NCBI RefSeq assembly: GCF_004027225.2
Contig: NC_044297.2
Span: forward strand, 3,182,047-3,246,046
DNA length: 64,000 nucleotides
Origin: Strigops habroptila
Taxonomy: Eukaryota > Chordata > Aves > Psittaciformes > Psittacidae
Direction of reading: 5' to 3'
The notes beneath the pieces were generated by a model. It searched no databases, was not told the DNA's origin, and worked only from the letters and a program-made list of their open reading frames with translations. Both the position numbers and the translations under genes were made by a program. This document shows, one piece after another, positions 49,301-63,614 of the stretch (positions are counted from its first letter, which is position 1; each line of letters starts with the position of its first letter).

Positions 49301-51403
49301 TCCCTCTGGCTGGAACAGGAGCAGAGCAGTACGGGCTTGATCCAGGGAATGGGTTTGCAAGCTTCTTCCTGGGGAAGAACAAATTGCTTTCCAGGACTTC
49401 GTGGGTTAAGGCTGTGGTTGGTTTGGAGGGCTCCCTTTTCTGTGTGTGGCTTTTGAGTGTCTTCCAATGCAATTCCTTTATAAGGAACAGGCTGTTCAGT
49501 CCAGCGGTGTTCCTAGAAATCCATGTGGAGGCTCAAAGTAATGCACTGGCTTGTTCTACACAGGGAAGGGAGAGTGGGCTGGTTACCCATGAAAACAGAC
49601 AGTAACAACTGCCTGTGTTGGAGCCTTGTGGAAGAGATCCATGACCACTGGGACAGCCAATGCCTGGTACCCAAAACCAAACTCCTGGACAGTGATCAGA
49701 GTGACATGGGGAGGCACTGCCACATCCTGCGTGCTTCTGCCTGCAATTCCCAGCCCCTGACAACTCAGAAATGCCTGTTATGTTGATGAGCAGAAGCTGA
49801 ATTCACTTTACTCCCGTTTCCTTTGGGGAGTGCTGTGACCTTGAGATAGAAGGGGCTGGATTTATTGTGTGCAGCCTGGGGTTTGGAGCTGTGTGCTCTC
49901 TGCAGCATGAGCTATTACTCAGGTACCTGATTCACACTTTTTCTTAGCAAACACAGTGTTAATGGCATGTGGCTTGCTCTAAGGTAGCATAAAATGAACA
50001 GAGTAAGTGCTAAATAACTTTAAATGTGCCTCCTGCTGTTGCTTTACACCCCCAGCTGTACTCTGTGCAGAACACCAGCAGCTGACAGTGTTCTTGTCTC
50101 CCCCCAGGTACCAGGATGATTTATGACCGCAAGTTCCTGATGGAATGCCGCAATTCCCCAGTTGCCAAAACGCCTCCCTCCGACCTTCCCGACATTCCAG
50201 GCGTTACAAGCCCAAACGTGGAGGAGTTGAAGATCGAGAACAACCATGTCCAAAACTGTGATGAGAAAGCAAATGCAGGTCAGTGTGTGCAAAAACACCG
50301 CTGAGGTGCAGTGCTGGTTCCAGAGCTCACACAGGGAATGGAGCCAGGAATCCCTATGAGTTGTGGTCGGTACCCTGAGAACCTCTGGTCAAATCCATGT
50401 GCTTGGTGTTACCAGGTGATGGGGTTCTCAAGGATTAGGTTCTGCTGTGGTCCCAGGATTGTGTCTTCTTTCAGATGTTATTTGCTGTAATCACTTAATT
50501 CCCATTCATGTAGCATTTAGGGAACTGCTGCTGGATCAGTGGTGGGACAATGGGTGCAGCTGCTGCTGCCTCTCTCTATCCTGGACTGTTTTGCAGCTGC
50601 TTTGCAGTTTTGAGTAAGATTAGATTACAATTCCGAGTAGGATTTGCTCGGGGCTTTTAATATCAGCCTGAGCTGTTAATTGCTGCTGCCTGGTTTTGAC
50701 ACCAAGGTGTATGAGGTCGCTCCATTTATGTAGCCAGGCTCTAATACCTGCTTTGGAGCTGTTTGATCCAGTATCCATTGCTGGCTTTAGTGGGTTCAGC
50801 AGAAGCTTGCAGGTGTGGATGAGAGCAAGGTGGAGGTTAGTCTGCAGGAGAACAGTTTGTTGGCCACTTTGTGCACTTAAGGCTCTATAGTAGCAACAGA
50901 GGTGAGTATTGCTCATGAACAATCATAGAGTGGATTGGGTTGGAAAGGACCTTAAGCTCATCCAGATCCAACCCCCTGCCATGGGTAGGGAATAGATCAT
51001 TGCTGCTCACGTTGGCATCCTGTCCAACCTGGGTAACAGCTTCTGGATAGCAGGTGTGAAATGTGCTTTTGTGTCTTGGTCACAGATGTTTGTACCAGTG
51101 ATTGTTATTCTTTACTTTCTACAAGGAGATCCAGGGGTAGAAATGAACTATTTTAAGGGCATCTTTGCTGCCTCTGTATATAAGATCCCCTCTACAGACA
51201 GAGCTTCCATTTTGCTTGTACGCAGTGGTTTTCATATCAAACTTGATGGCTGAATGGTAATTTTAAGACCAAACTGCCCCATTCCTGAAACAGAGCTGTT
51301 TCTTCAATCGTATTGTGGTATTTAATGTGAAACTTTGAGGACTCATTGGTGGTTTTTCTTCCTCTCAGCAGGTGAGGAAGAGCAGTTTGACATGGACATC
51401 TAA
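46384..51403 (+). CDS. EIF4EBP1: EIF4EBP1, eIF4E-binding protein 1
   Basis: Three exons, 46384-46531, 50108-50278 and 51372-51403, give 116 residues (human 118). It represses cap-dependent translation by binding eIF4E until phosphorylated by mTORC1. The eIF4E-binding motif YDRKFLM is at residues 55-61. The TTPGG phosphorylation sites are both present (STTPGG, GTTPGG), and NSPVAKTPP matches the Ser65/Thr70 region. The C-terminal TOS motif is FDMDI (human FEMDI). The N-terminal RAIP motif reads RDIP. EIF4EBP2 is less likely because of the length, the tail and the neighbouring ASH2L. Exon 3 has a tandem CAGCAG acceptor that would add one alanine if the upstream AG were used. The 5' end lies in a CpG-rich block with a GGC/CGG run at about 46300. 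Confidence 0.96.
50921..51045 (-). repeat. CR1 non-LTR element, diverged 3' fragment
   Basis: Antisense CR1 end in EIF4EBP1 intron 2: AATCATAGAGTGGATTGGGT, TGGAAAGGACCTTAAGCTCA and CCAACCCCCTGCCATGGGTA. The inner part is partly replaced or decayed. Confidence 0.85.
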
Positions 51404-51723
51404 AGCACGTGCCCTGAGAGTGCTTATCCAGTGAAGCACCAGGACCTTGTCTTGAGGATTCCCACCAGCCAGGCTTAACAGTAGCCCATGCCTTGAGTGC
51501 CTTCCTGCTTCCCGGGAAAGGCAGTTTATTCCCTTGGAATGTGTGTTACAAGGACGGAGCCTCAGCCTCCCTATGGGTGCGAATACACAAGCACAGCCCC
51601 AGCTGATGATGGGCCTTAGAGTGCCAGAGGAGACACTCTCAATGATTGTTTTTGTTTCCAGTTTCATGCCTTTGTTAATCATTTTAATACTGTAAAAGAT
51701 ACAGAAATGCAATACAAGGGAGA

Positions 51724-51770
51724 AATAAAAATCACTTGGAGTCTCCTGGTATGGAGATGAATGCAATAAA
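51724..51770 (+). terminator. EIF4EBP1: EIF4EBP1 poly(A) signals
   Basis: AATAAA at 51724-51729 and again at 51765-51770, about 320-370 bases after the stop, with a T-rich element downstream near 51776-51797. A 3' UTR of 51404 to about 51790 is expected. Confidence 0.8.
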
Positions 51771-51799
51771 CATGGTTTCCTTGTCCTTTATTCCTTCCA

Positions 51800-54690
51800 G
51801 CACCAAACTGCCAACCTGTTGTGGGAAAAGCCATCAGTACAGCTTCAGCTAACACTGTGCTATTGCTTTCCCCTGCAAGTCAGAGGCTGAGATGCCTCAA
51901 AGTCTCTTGGCAAAGCATCTGTGTGTGTCCCACGTGTAATAAGTACATGGTCAATGCAGGGGATTTGTGTGCCCTGAGTCTGCCTCCAGAAATACTCAGC
52001 AAAACCCATCCAGATGCTGCTTTTCTCACCCTTCCTGATGAGGGACAGGGCTCAGGGTGCAGGTGGAAGCACTCGAAATCAGTTCAGTTGGAGCTAAGCA
52101 CTGCACAGAGGGTCCCTGCCTCTGAACTGCCTTCTCTTGCCCTCCCAGGGCAAAAACTGGGCCTCTAGGTCCTGTGCTGCAATTCCTGCTTCCCAGAACA
52201 CTGGAGCTCTTCCAGCTTATGGGTATGTGCTTCACTATGGTTTTTCTGCTGGGATTTTGATCCATGTTGGATCTTTAATGCTCGTTTGCACTTGTTTCTC
52301 CTCCTTTTAGCAGGGTCAAGGCTTTGGGGGAAGACAGGGTTTAACTGGGAGGTTGGGAATAAACCTACTTGGTTCGGAGAGGGGAATTCTCATCTGAGAC
52401 AGTGATTTTACTGTGGGACTGTTCGATTTGGGTGTCCAGAGCAGGTACTTCTGGTCTCTGCGTGGTTTAATAACTGTGTTTGAAGCAGTCTCTAACAGTG
52501 CTGCATGGCTGTGTTAGAGTGGTGCTGCTGGTGGTATCTGATGGTGGCGGAGGCATCTGAGGAGGAGAATTGCATATTAAGCCAGGGCTTGAACTTCAGG
52601 CTTCCTAAAGGACAATGAGTGTCTGTCCAGCTCCCTCTTGGCAGATAGCATTTAAATATCTGCTAATTAAGCTCAATTGTGACATTATGACACACAAGCC
52701 TTTACTAATGAGTAACAGAAGAAGCCGAGGCAAAGCAATTGCTGCAGATAAACTTGCCTTTCTTGCAGATAAGATGAAGTGTTTCTCTGAAACCTTAATG
52801 GGAACCGATTCAAATCTGTTGCCCTCAGGTGCTGTGTTATCAGTCTTGCAACTCCAACCCAGCAGCTGGGGTTTGGTATGAGGAGAGAGGAGCTGTGATC
52901 ACTATTGGGGCTGCTCCTCCCTGTTGCATTCATGTTTGGGGATAGAAATGGCACTATAGATTGCTGTGGGGCTGATGTTGTGCAGAGCCGTGTGTCCTGC
53001 CCATCACTGCAACCTCCAGCTTCCATTCCTTGAGAGGCAGCAGATTTGGGTTTAAACTGTATTGATACGAATTCATCCAAAGCCAGTCAGTTTTGGGAAG
53101 ACATATATGGCAGACTTATGGAATGTTTGCAATGATTTAAGTCTGTTTTCAGTGATGGGGCTTGTTTTCCTGCTCTGTCCTAATCAAAATGTGATGGTTG
53201 CTCGAGCATGGGAGAGTTGTGCCGATGTAATCCTGGGTGAATGGGTTGCATTGGGAAAGGATGGGCTTTTGCTCTTCTTACTCTCCTGAAATACCCTTCC
53301 ACAACTGCAACACCCGCTTTACCTACTTCTATGGTACTGAGAAGGGTTAAGGTGCAGCTTGCTGCTTGTCCTTACCATGGGATGCCCTGAGACCTGGTAC
53401 CCGCTCCCTTTACTGGGCAGGGTCCTGCTGTGGTACCCAGTGGTGAAGTTTGGATGGGGATACGGTGCTGGTACCCACGGGTGTCCCAGTGCCACCGCAG
53501 TGGTGCCAGCCTGGCGAAGGGCTGCACATCCTGGGCTGAAACAAGCTGGTTTCAGCCTCGCTGCTGCTTTTTGCTATGAGTTTCTGACCCGCAATGGCCA
53601 GGGCATGGTCGGGAGCCTTGTATCGGGTACCAAAGCATCTGCCTGGCTTGTTTGGAGCGTCAGCTATTGCAAGTAATGCTTTCAGATCCCATTCCCTCCC
53701 ACCCCGCGCTAGGGATAACAAGTGCTGGAAGTGTGAAGTATTTTGCCCGTGCCTTTGCATCGGTATCTGCGGCTTATGTAGATCTGGGGGAGCATCAAAG
53801 CACCAGGTGCCTCCGACAGCAATTCAGAGCCGATAATTCCAAGGGAGGACGAGCACCCTGCGAAGCACCGGCCGGGGGGGCCCAGCAGGGCCCTGGGGCT
53901 GCAATGATGGGGGCAGAGAGACTGTGAATGTGTGACACGGTGATGTGGCACTTGGGTGCAATTTGTCCCCAAGTCAGTGCCTTGAAGTTCTCATGGTGTG
54001 GGGTCGTGTGGTCTCAGCATCCCCTGCTCCGGTTCGTTACCCTCCATCCTGGGTGGGTTTGGACCCAAACCGTTCTATGATGAGTCTGTTTCTAGGTTTT
54101 GCACCAGTTTCTCAATGGGGTTTTGCTGCTGCAAGCCCTTGGGTAGGGGAGCATCTCGTTGCCCTCCTGGAGGTGCTGGGGAAAAGGCTGGCTTGGCTTC
54201 AGCATCCCTATGTGCTGGCATGGGAAGGATGGATCCTTGCCTGTAGCCACACTGCATCCTGCACCTCGGGAGGAGCAGCAGCACATGGTCAGGGTGGAAC
54301 ATAGGCACAGTTTGCTCTGGACACATAAGAGCATGAACAAACAGACCCAAGGGCTTACCAAAGGGCCGTGGTGACATGTGTACAAATGGTGTACAGGGTC
54401 AGGTATTGTTCATCCCATGACCGGGATGCGGAGCAGGATGCGGGCGCCCTGCACGAGACAAAAAGGGGCAGGGATGGGAAATGCAATGACAAAGCCAACA
54501 CTTGTCCCTCAGACCTCCCCGGAGCATCCCAGCTGTGCACAGCAGCCACACACGGCTGCATCCCCTCCTGGGGCTGAGCCCATGGCAAAAGCAGCTCTTA
54601 GAGTGATGGGAGAGGAACAAACAGGGGTTTGTTCCTGCCCTGGAAACACTGAGCTGCTCCTGGTGTGGTTTAGCCAAGCTTGGAGTGCCA
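51800..54690. other. Intergenic, EIF4EBP1 to NODAL (first part)
   Basis: Unique sequence with no coding exon I can support. A few GGTACC-containing phrases recur between 53396 and 53640. A short CR1-like tail (CCCAAACCGTTCTATGATGA) may lie at 54064-54085. Confidence 0.4.
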
Positions 54691-54696
54691 GAAACA

Positions 54697-55075
54697 GTCA
54701 TGGAATGGATGGAATTGGAAGGGAGCTTAAAGCTCCCCCCGCTCCAACCCCTGCCATGGGCAGGGACACCTTCCACTAGAGCAGGTTGCTCCAAGCCCCT
54801 GTGTCCAACCTGGCCTTGAACACTGCCAGGGATGGGGCAGCCACAGCTTCTCTGGGCACCCTGTGCCAGCGTCTCAGCACCCTCCCAGGGAAGAGCTTCT
54901 GCCCAAGAGCTCATCTCAATCTCCCCTCTGGCAGGTTAAAGCCATTCCCCTTGCCCTGTCCCTACAGGCCCTTGTCCAAAGCCCACTCCAGGTTTCTTGT
55001 AGCCCCTTTAGGCACTGGGAGCCAGCTCCAGGCTGGAGCTGAGCCCCTGTTTTCCCAGCCACGCTCTCAATGTGT
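54697..55075 (-). repeat. CR1 non-LTR element, longest 3' fragment in the window
   Basis: Antisense CR1 copy with the same 3' block as near 28.1 kb, extending further 5' through CCTTGTCCAAAGCCCACTCC and CAGGCTGGAGCTGAGCCCCT. The open frame beginning at 54786 lies within it and is not a gene. Confidence 0.9.
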
Positions 55076-56273
55076 ATTGGGGCAGGAGAAGGGCTGGGCA
55101 GCATCTCTCTGCTCCGAGATTAGATCCATGCTCCCAGCCAGCCTTGCAAAGCCGGGCTCACCAGCAGATAGCCTGCCTAAGCACAGCGTGCACGGCTTTA
55201 TTGTCACCAACATCCGCGCTTTGATGTTTTCCTTACAGCCCTGGAATCTCAGCCTTTATTTTTCCACTGGGAACGGCCTCTCCCTGCCCTACAACAACAT
55301 TTGAACCCGCTGCTGGGTTTCAAACAGGCTTGATGGAGGGGCAGAGATTGCAAAGATAGAGCTGGAGCACTGGGGAGGGCGAAGGGCTGCGGGTGAAACC
55401 TCCAGTTTTCAAGGGGAAGCAGCAAACCCATAGAGGAAAAGGCAAAATAACTCGATTTTATTCCCTCAGGAACCCAGATTTCCAGGTTTCTGGGTGCATC
55501 TGCCTCCTGCCAGGGGTTAGCCCCACACATCGCTTGACAGCTCCTGCAAATGACCCTCTAATGACGGGATGGTCCCAGTGTGAAGCGCTGTTGGAATATG
55601 TAAGCGGCCCAGGGGAGGGTCTGCTGGGGCTGGAGGGACCAGACACGCTTTGTTTATCCGCCGGCTGGGATGTGGATTGGGGATAATCAGGCTGGGGTTG
55701 GGATGTGGAATGGAGCTGCTGGGCCAGGGAGGGGAGGGATGGGGATGGCCCTGTCCTGCCCCAGCCCTTGTGCTCCCGCTGTCCCCTCTGCTGTGCTGGC
55801 TGCAGCCAGGGCACTGGGTCCCCATGGCACTGGGACCCCATGCGTGTGCCATGTCCCCATCCATGGCTGGGGGAGCCTGGGGGAGCCCAGACCCACGGCC
55901 AGGGATGCAATGGGGTGAGCTCGGCCAAATCTGGGGGCCGACCCTCGCTGCCCCCCAGGGCTGGCATACAAGGGGCAATGAGCATCATGTGGGGCTGGAG
56001 CTCTCCTGCTCTAGCTCCCGGCCCCATCACCCAAAGGAGAGCTGCCTGCATGGCTGTCAGAGAATATGCCCCTTCCCTTATCTCCAAGGGGTAAATAAAG
56101 GTGGAAAATCCCTTTATCCCCCCTCTTCAGCCCCTGCAGGTGCTTCCCCGCTTGATCTCGAGCAGCTCCACACCAGGGTGAGAACATCTTTGTTATCTCA
56201 CGTGAAGTTTCCTGCCGAGCATCTTTCGCACCGTTTTACATCACTTACCAGCAGGCGATTTTAATAGATATAA
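55076..56273. other. Intergenic, downstream of NODAL
   Basis: Unique GC-rich sequence, no gene seen. It contains a FOXH1-type TGTGGATT at 55671-55678, discussed as a finding. Confidence 0.35.
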
Positions 56274-56279
56274 TTTATT
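56274..56279 (-). terminator. NODAL: Candidate NODAL poly(A) signal
   Basis: The first minus-strand AATAAA met after the NODAL stop (plus TTTATT), 930 bases downstream. If used, the 3' UTR would include the TGTATGATGG minisatellite. Confidence 0.5.
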
Positions 56280-56514
56280 GATGAATTATCCAACCCTTTC
56301 AGTACCGCCCCTTCCAGCGAGTGGTGGATCAGGGTTAAGCACACATTGAGAGAGGAAAGCAGTGTGTGAGCTGTGATGCTGGGGGGGGGGGGTTCAGACC
56401 CACCTCCTTTGCCTGTGCAAACCCCTCTCTGGCTCCTGGTGAATGGATGATGCTCTGGAGAGGGATGCAGGAACCCCAGGTCCATCTTTAGCATCACTCT
56501 CTGCATGGTCCCAG

Positions 56515-56870
56515 GAGGGTGTACAATGGTGTATGATGGTGTATGGTGATGTATGATGTGTGTATGATGGTGTCTGATGGGTGTACGATGGTGTATGGTG
56601 GTGTATGGTGGTGTATGATGGGTGTATGATGGTGTATGATGGGTGTATGATGGTGTATGATGTGTGTATGATGGTGTATGATGGGTGTACGATGGTGTAT
56701 GATTTGTGTATGATGGTGTATGATGGGTGTACGATGGTGTATGGTGGTGTATGGTGGTGTATGATGGGTGTATGATGGTGTATGATGGTGTATGATGTGT
56801 GTATGATGGTGTATGATGGGTGTATGCTGGCATATGGTTGTGTATGATGGGTGTATGATGGTGTGTGCAG
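56515..56870. repeat. TGTATGATGG minisatellite 3' of NODAL
   Basis: About 350 bases of a 10- to 11-base core, TGTATGATGG(G/T), mostly paired into units near 21-22 bases. Thr/His/Tyr/Ile-rich open frames on the minus strand come from this repeat. Confidence 0.92.
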
Positions 56871-57210
56871 TGTCCCACCACCGTGATTCCTGTTGTGGCA
56901 GAAGGAGCATTCCTGTGATGGGGAACAACGTTCCATGGGTCCATCCCTGCGCCTGCGGAGCAGCACCAGCCCTGGCACATGTATAACACAGCATAGGGCA
57001 CCCAGCACCCTGGTGCTGCAGGGAGGTGTCTGATGGCCCTTTCCATGGGGAGCCTGGGTCCATCCATGTAGCGTGGCCACCCGCATGCCCCGCTCCTCCT
57101 CTGGCACAGCCAGAGCTTCCCCAACCCACTCCATAGACACCCTGGTCCATGTGTTGGTCCTTGGGGATGCTTCCCAGGCAGAGATGTGCCCCTTGCAGAG
57201 GGGATGAGCC

Positions 57211-58896
57211 TCAGTTGCAGCCACACTCCTCGATGATCATGTCCTCATGGTGGCGGACAACAATTTCCCCCTTCTCATAGTAGAGCATGGAGAGGGGACT
57301 CATCCTGACCGGGGAGCACACTGGGCAGGGCACATGGTTGGGCTTGTAGAGCTGCAGCAAACTCTGTGGGGAGACACGGCAAAGGCAAAGCATCACCCCC
57401 TGCCCCGGGCAATGGGGCTGAGGTGCAGGGCGGGAGCAGGATCCAACCCCTCTTACCTGTATGTAAGCGTGGTTGGTGGGCTTGAAGGTCTCATCCACAG
57501 GCGACGGGCACTGCCCTTCGCACCGGTACGCGTTGTACTTCTTGGGGTAGACGATCCAGCTGCCCCAACCGGTCTGCTCGAAGTCCACCACCATGTCCAC
57601 CCTCCTGCACAGGGACCTGCCCTCCTCGGCCGGGCCGGCAGCACCAGCATCACTTGCTTTGATCCTTTGCTTCTCCTTCTTGTTGCGGCGGTGTCGGCGC
57701 ATCCCCTGGGAGCTGCTCTCACGCATGACGTGCTTGGAGGTCTCCGCTGTCCTGATGAGGCTGTGGTCTCCTGGTGACTTGTCCTTGGAGAACACGAGCA
57801 GCAGGACTCTGTCCATCGCATCCCTGTGGCCGGCATCGCTCAAGGTGGGCAAGTGCATCGCGGTGGTGGCCGAAACACTCGCATCCCACTGCTCCATGTG
57901 GTGCCCAGGGGCTGTGCCTTGGTGCAGCCAGGAGCGGAGCAGTGTGGTGACCTCAAACACTTTCCAAGGGGCCTGGATGGAAGAGGGGCTGCCAGCCACG
58001 GAGCCCAGGAGGAGCTGGGGTGCGCAGGACCCGGCGCCCCGGCACCGCCGGCTGTGGTAGATGTCCAGGGAGACGTTGCGGGCTGGGGAATGCCGGGGCA
58101 GGCGGATGCGGAGCTCGGCGAGACTCACCTCCTGGCTGCTGGACAGCGAGGACATGTCGAAGGAGAGCGCCCAGCGGGAGCCGTTCTGCACCGAGCCTGG
58201 AAGCCAAGAGGCACGATGAGGGGACCCCGGGATGCACCCCGAAAGCGCCGGCGCCGGGGAGAGACAGGGATGCCCTGGCACCGTGTGAGTGCATGGACCA
58301 GGATACCCGGAATGGTGCCGGCCCTTGGAACAGGGATGCTCGGGGATAACGCCGGTCCTGGGGACAGTCACGGTCCCAGGACAGGGATGCTGGGGACGGT
58401 GCCGGTCTTGGGAACAGGGATGCTCAGGGCCGGTGCGGATTCCGGGACAGGGATGCACAGGGGTGGTGCGGATCCCGGGGACCGTGCAGGTCCTGGGAAC
58501 AGGGATGCTCAGGGACGGTGCGGATCCCGGGACAGGGATAGGGATGCTCGGGGACAGTGCCCGTCCCGTGACAGGGATGCTCGGGACGGTGCCGGTCCCG
58601 GGACAGGGATGCTCGGGGATGGTGCCGTTGCCGAGATAGGGATGTGAGGGGCCGCGGCCCCACTCACCGTGCGGGGAGAGGCTGAGGGCAGCGGCGGCGG
58701 CGGCGCGGAGCGGGGCGGGAGGGGCGCGGAGGAGCTGCAGCATCAGCGCGGGGCAGCGCGGCGGGACGCGGGCGGATGCCCGGGTCGGTGCCCCGATGGG
58801 TGACCCGGTCGCTGCGCGGGTGTGGGCGCAGCCCGGGCGGAGCAGGGCGAGGGCGCAGAGCACCAGCGCGGGTGCGGAGCGCAGCGGGACCCGCAT
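57211..58896 (-). CDS. NODAL: NODAL, TGF-beta family morphogen
   Basis: Three exons on the minus strand, 58668-58896, 57457-58196 and 57211-57363, give 373 residues. Secreted ligand that signals through ACVR1B/ACVR2 with a CFC co-receptor and SMAD2/3, used for mesendoderm induction and left-right patterning. The N-terminus is a signal peptide ([20 protein letters not shown]). The proprotein site is RRHR at about residues 243-246, leaving a mature domain near 126 residues. Mature landmarks are [61 protein letters not shown] and the final EECGCN. These match NODAL rather than BMPs or GDFs. Where human has a CC pair, this protein reads VPCPVCSP. Intron 1 is largely minisatellite. The gene is divergent from ASH2L and follows EIF4EBP1. 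No break is seen. Confidence 0.95.
   Translation of the reverse strand: MRVPLRSAPALVLCALALLRPGCAHTRAATGSPIGAPTRASARVPPRCPALMLQLLRAPPAPLRAAAAAALSLSPHGEWGRGPSHPYLGNGTIPEHPCPGTGTVPSIPVTGRALSPSIPIPVPGSAPSLSIPVPRTCTVPGIRTTPVHPCPGIRTGPEHPCSQDRHRPQHPCPGTVTVPRTGVIPEHPCSKGRHHSGYPGPCTHTVPGHPCLSPAPALSGCIPGSPHRASWLPGSVQNGSRWALSFDMSSLSSSQEVSLAELRIRLPRHSPARNVSLDIYHSRRCRGAGSCAPQLLLGSVAGSPSSIQAPWKVFEVTTLLRSWLHQGTAPGHHMEQWDASVSATTAMHLPTLSDAGHRDAMDRVLLLVFSKDKSPGDHSLIRTAETSKHVMRESSSQGMRRHRRNKKEKQRIKASDAGAAGPAEEGRSLCRRVDMVVDFEQTGWGSWIVYPKKYNAYRCEGQCPSPVDETFKPTNHAYIQVRGVGSCSRPAPQPHCPGQGVMLCLCRVSPQSLLQLYKPNHVPCPVCSPVRMSPLSMLYYEKGEIVVRHHEDMIIEECGCN
58283..58640. repeat. Minisatellite filling NODAL intron 1
   Basis: GC-rich units of about 33-36 bases built on GGGACAGGGATGCTCGGGGA and ACGGTGCCGGTCCCGGGACA occupy about three quarters of the 471-base intron. 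Confidence 0.88.
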
Positions 58897-59149
58897 GGCT
58901 GCAGGGGACACCCGCAGCAGCACTATATGTACCGCGGCCCCGAGCGCCGCCCCGGCAGCCCCCTCCCCTCCTTTCCCCATCCCTCCGTCCCTATCTCCAT
59001 CCTCCCGCCCCTCCACCCCTCCAGCTGTCCCATGCCGTCCCTCCTCATTTCCATCTCCCCTGTTCCTCCCTGTCCCTTCTTCTTTCTCTCCATCCTTCCC
59101 TCCCTGCCTCCAGCGCTGCCTCATCCCTCCATATCCCCATCACTTATTC

Positions 59150-59248
59150 TCCCTATCCCTCTCTCTCCCTCCCTCCCTCCATCCCTCCCTCCATCCATCC
59201 ATCCATCCATCCATCCATCCATCCATCCATCCATCCATCCATCCATCC
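59150..59248. repeat. (CCCT)n / (ATCC)n microsatellite
   Basis: CCCTCTCTC and CTCCCTCC pass into a perfect ATCC run of about fifteen copies (roughly 59190-59248), midway between the divergent NODAL and ASH2L starts. Confidence 0.95.
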
Positions 59249-59724
59249 CTTCCTTTGGTCCCCATCACCAGCTCAGCATTCCCAGCCCTGTCCTGCCGGG
59301 GGGGGGGGGGCGGCCACTCCATCGCTGTGCAGGGACACTGCTGTCCCCAGCGCCCTGCAGGGACCGGGACGAGGGGTACCGGTGCGCACAGCCCGATCCA
59401 GGGGGGGTCTCTGCCCCGCTCTTGCTCTCCCCCTCTCCCAGCGCCGTCTGGGGCAGGATCGGGCGGGGGGGGAGTAAGAACGGGGTCTGGGGCCCCCATC
59501 TCCTGTCAGAGGAACCCACGGGCGCTACTATTGGGTCCCCCCCTCTATTTGGGTACCGAGGGGACCTGCTCCGGAGGGGGGGGGATGTGCTGCCCGGGTC
59601 TGATCCCCCCAAAACCAAGCCTCGCTGTGCCTGGCAGGTGGCGCTGCTCCTCCTCCTCCTCCTCCTCCTGCGGTGGGCCCCACCGTTCCTGAGTCAAGGA
59701 GGCATTGCCCTTTGAAGGGGCGGA

Positions 59725-59756
59725 TCTCGCGAGAACGCCGCTCCCTCTCGCGAGAG
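59725..59756. promoter_or_regulatory. ASH2L: Two TCTCGCGAGA elements at ASH2L promoter
   Basis: Perfect palindromes TCTCGCGAGA at 59725-59734 and 59746-59755 (the second extended to CTCTCGCGAGAG), 21 bases apart start to start and 20-50 bases upstream of the ASH2L ATG. This is the BANP motif of CpG-island promoters. Two helically phased copies suggest a strong TATA-less start. The functional role is inferred. Confidence 0.75.
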
Positions 59757-59774
59757 CCGTGTCGGCGGGCCAGG

Positions 59775-63614
<3,840 letters not shown>

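Noticed and set aside
54786-55304. 172-codon frame beginning [15 protein letters not shown], similar to one at 5576-5806
   Set aside because: Both are read from CR1 3' ends, opposite to or out of the CR1 frame. The shared peptide reflects the repeat.
56261-57226. Thr/His/Tyr/Ile-rich minus-strand frames of 218-321 codons
   Set aside because: Translation of the TGTATGATGG repeat downstream of NODAL.
58921-58930. ATATAG-like sequence upstream of NODAL as a TATA box
   Set aside because: It lies only about 27 bases from the ATG, which would leave almost no 5' UTR, so it is not called as a promoter.
57211-59124. A single 637-codon NODAL frame reading through both introns
   Set aside because: Splice sites with matching phase divide it into three exons. 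The extra parts are intronic minisatellite and promoter sequence.
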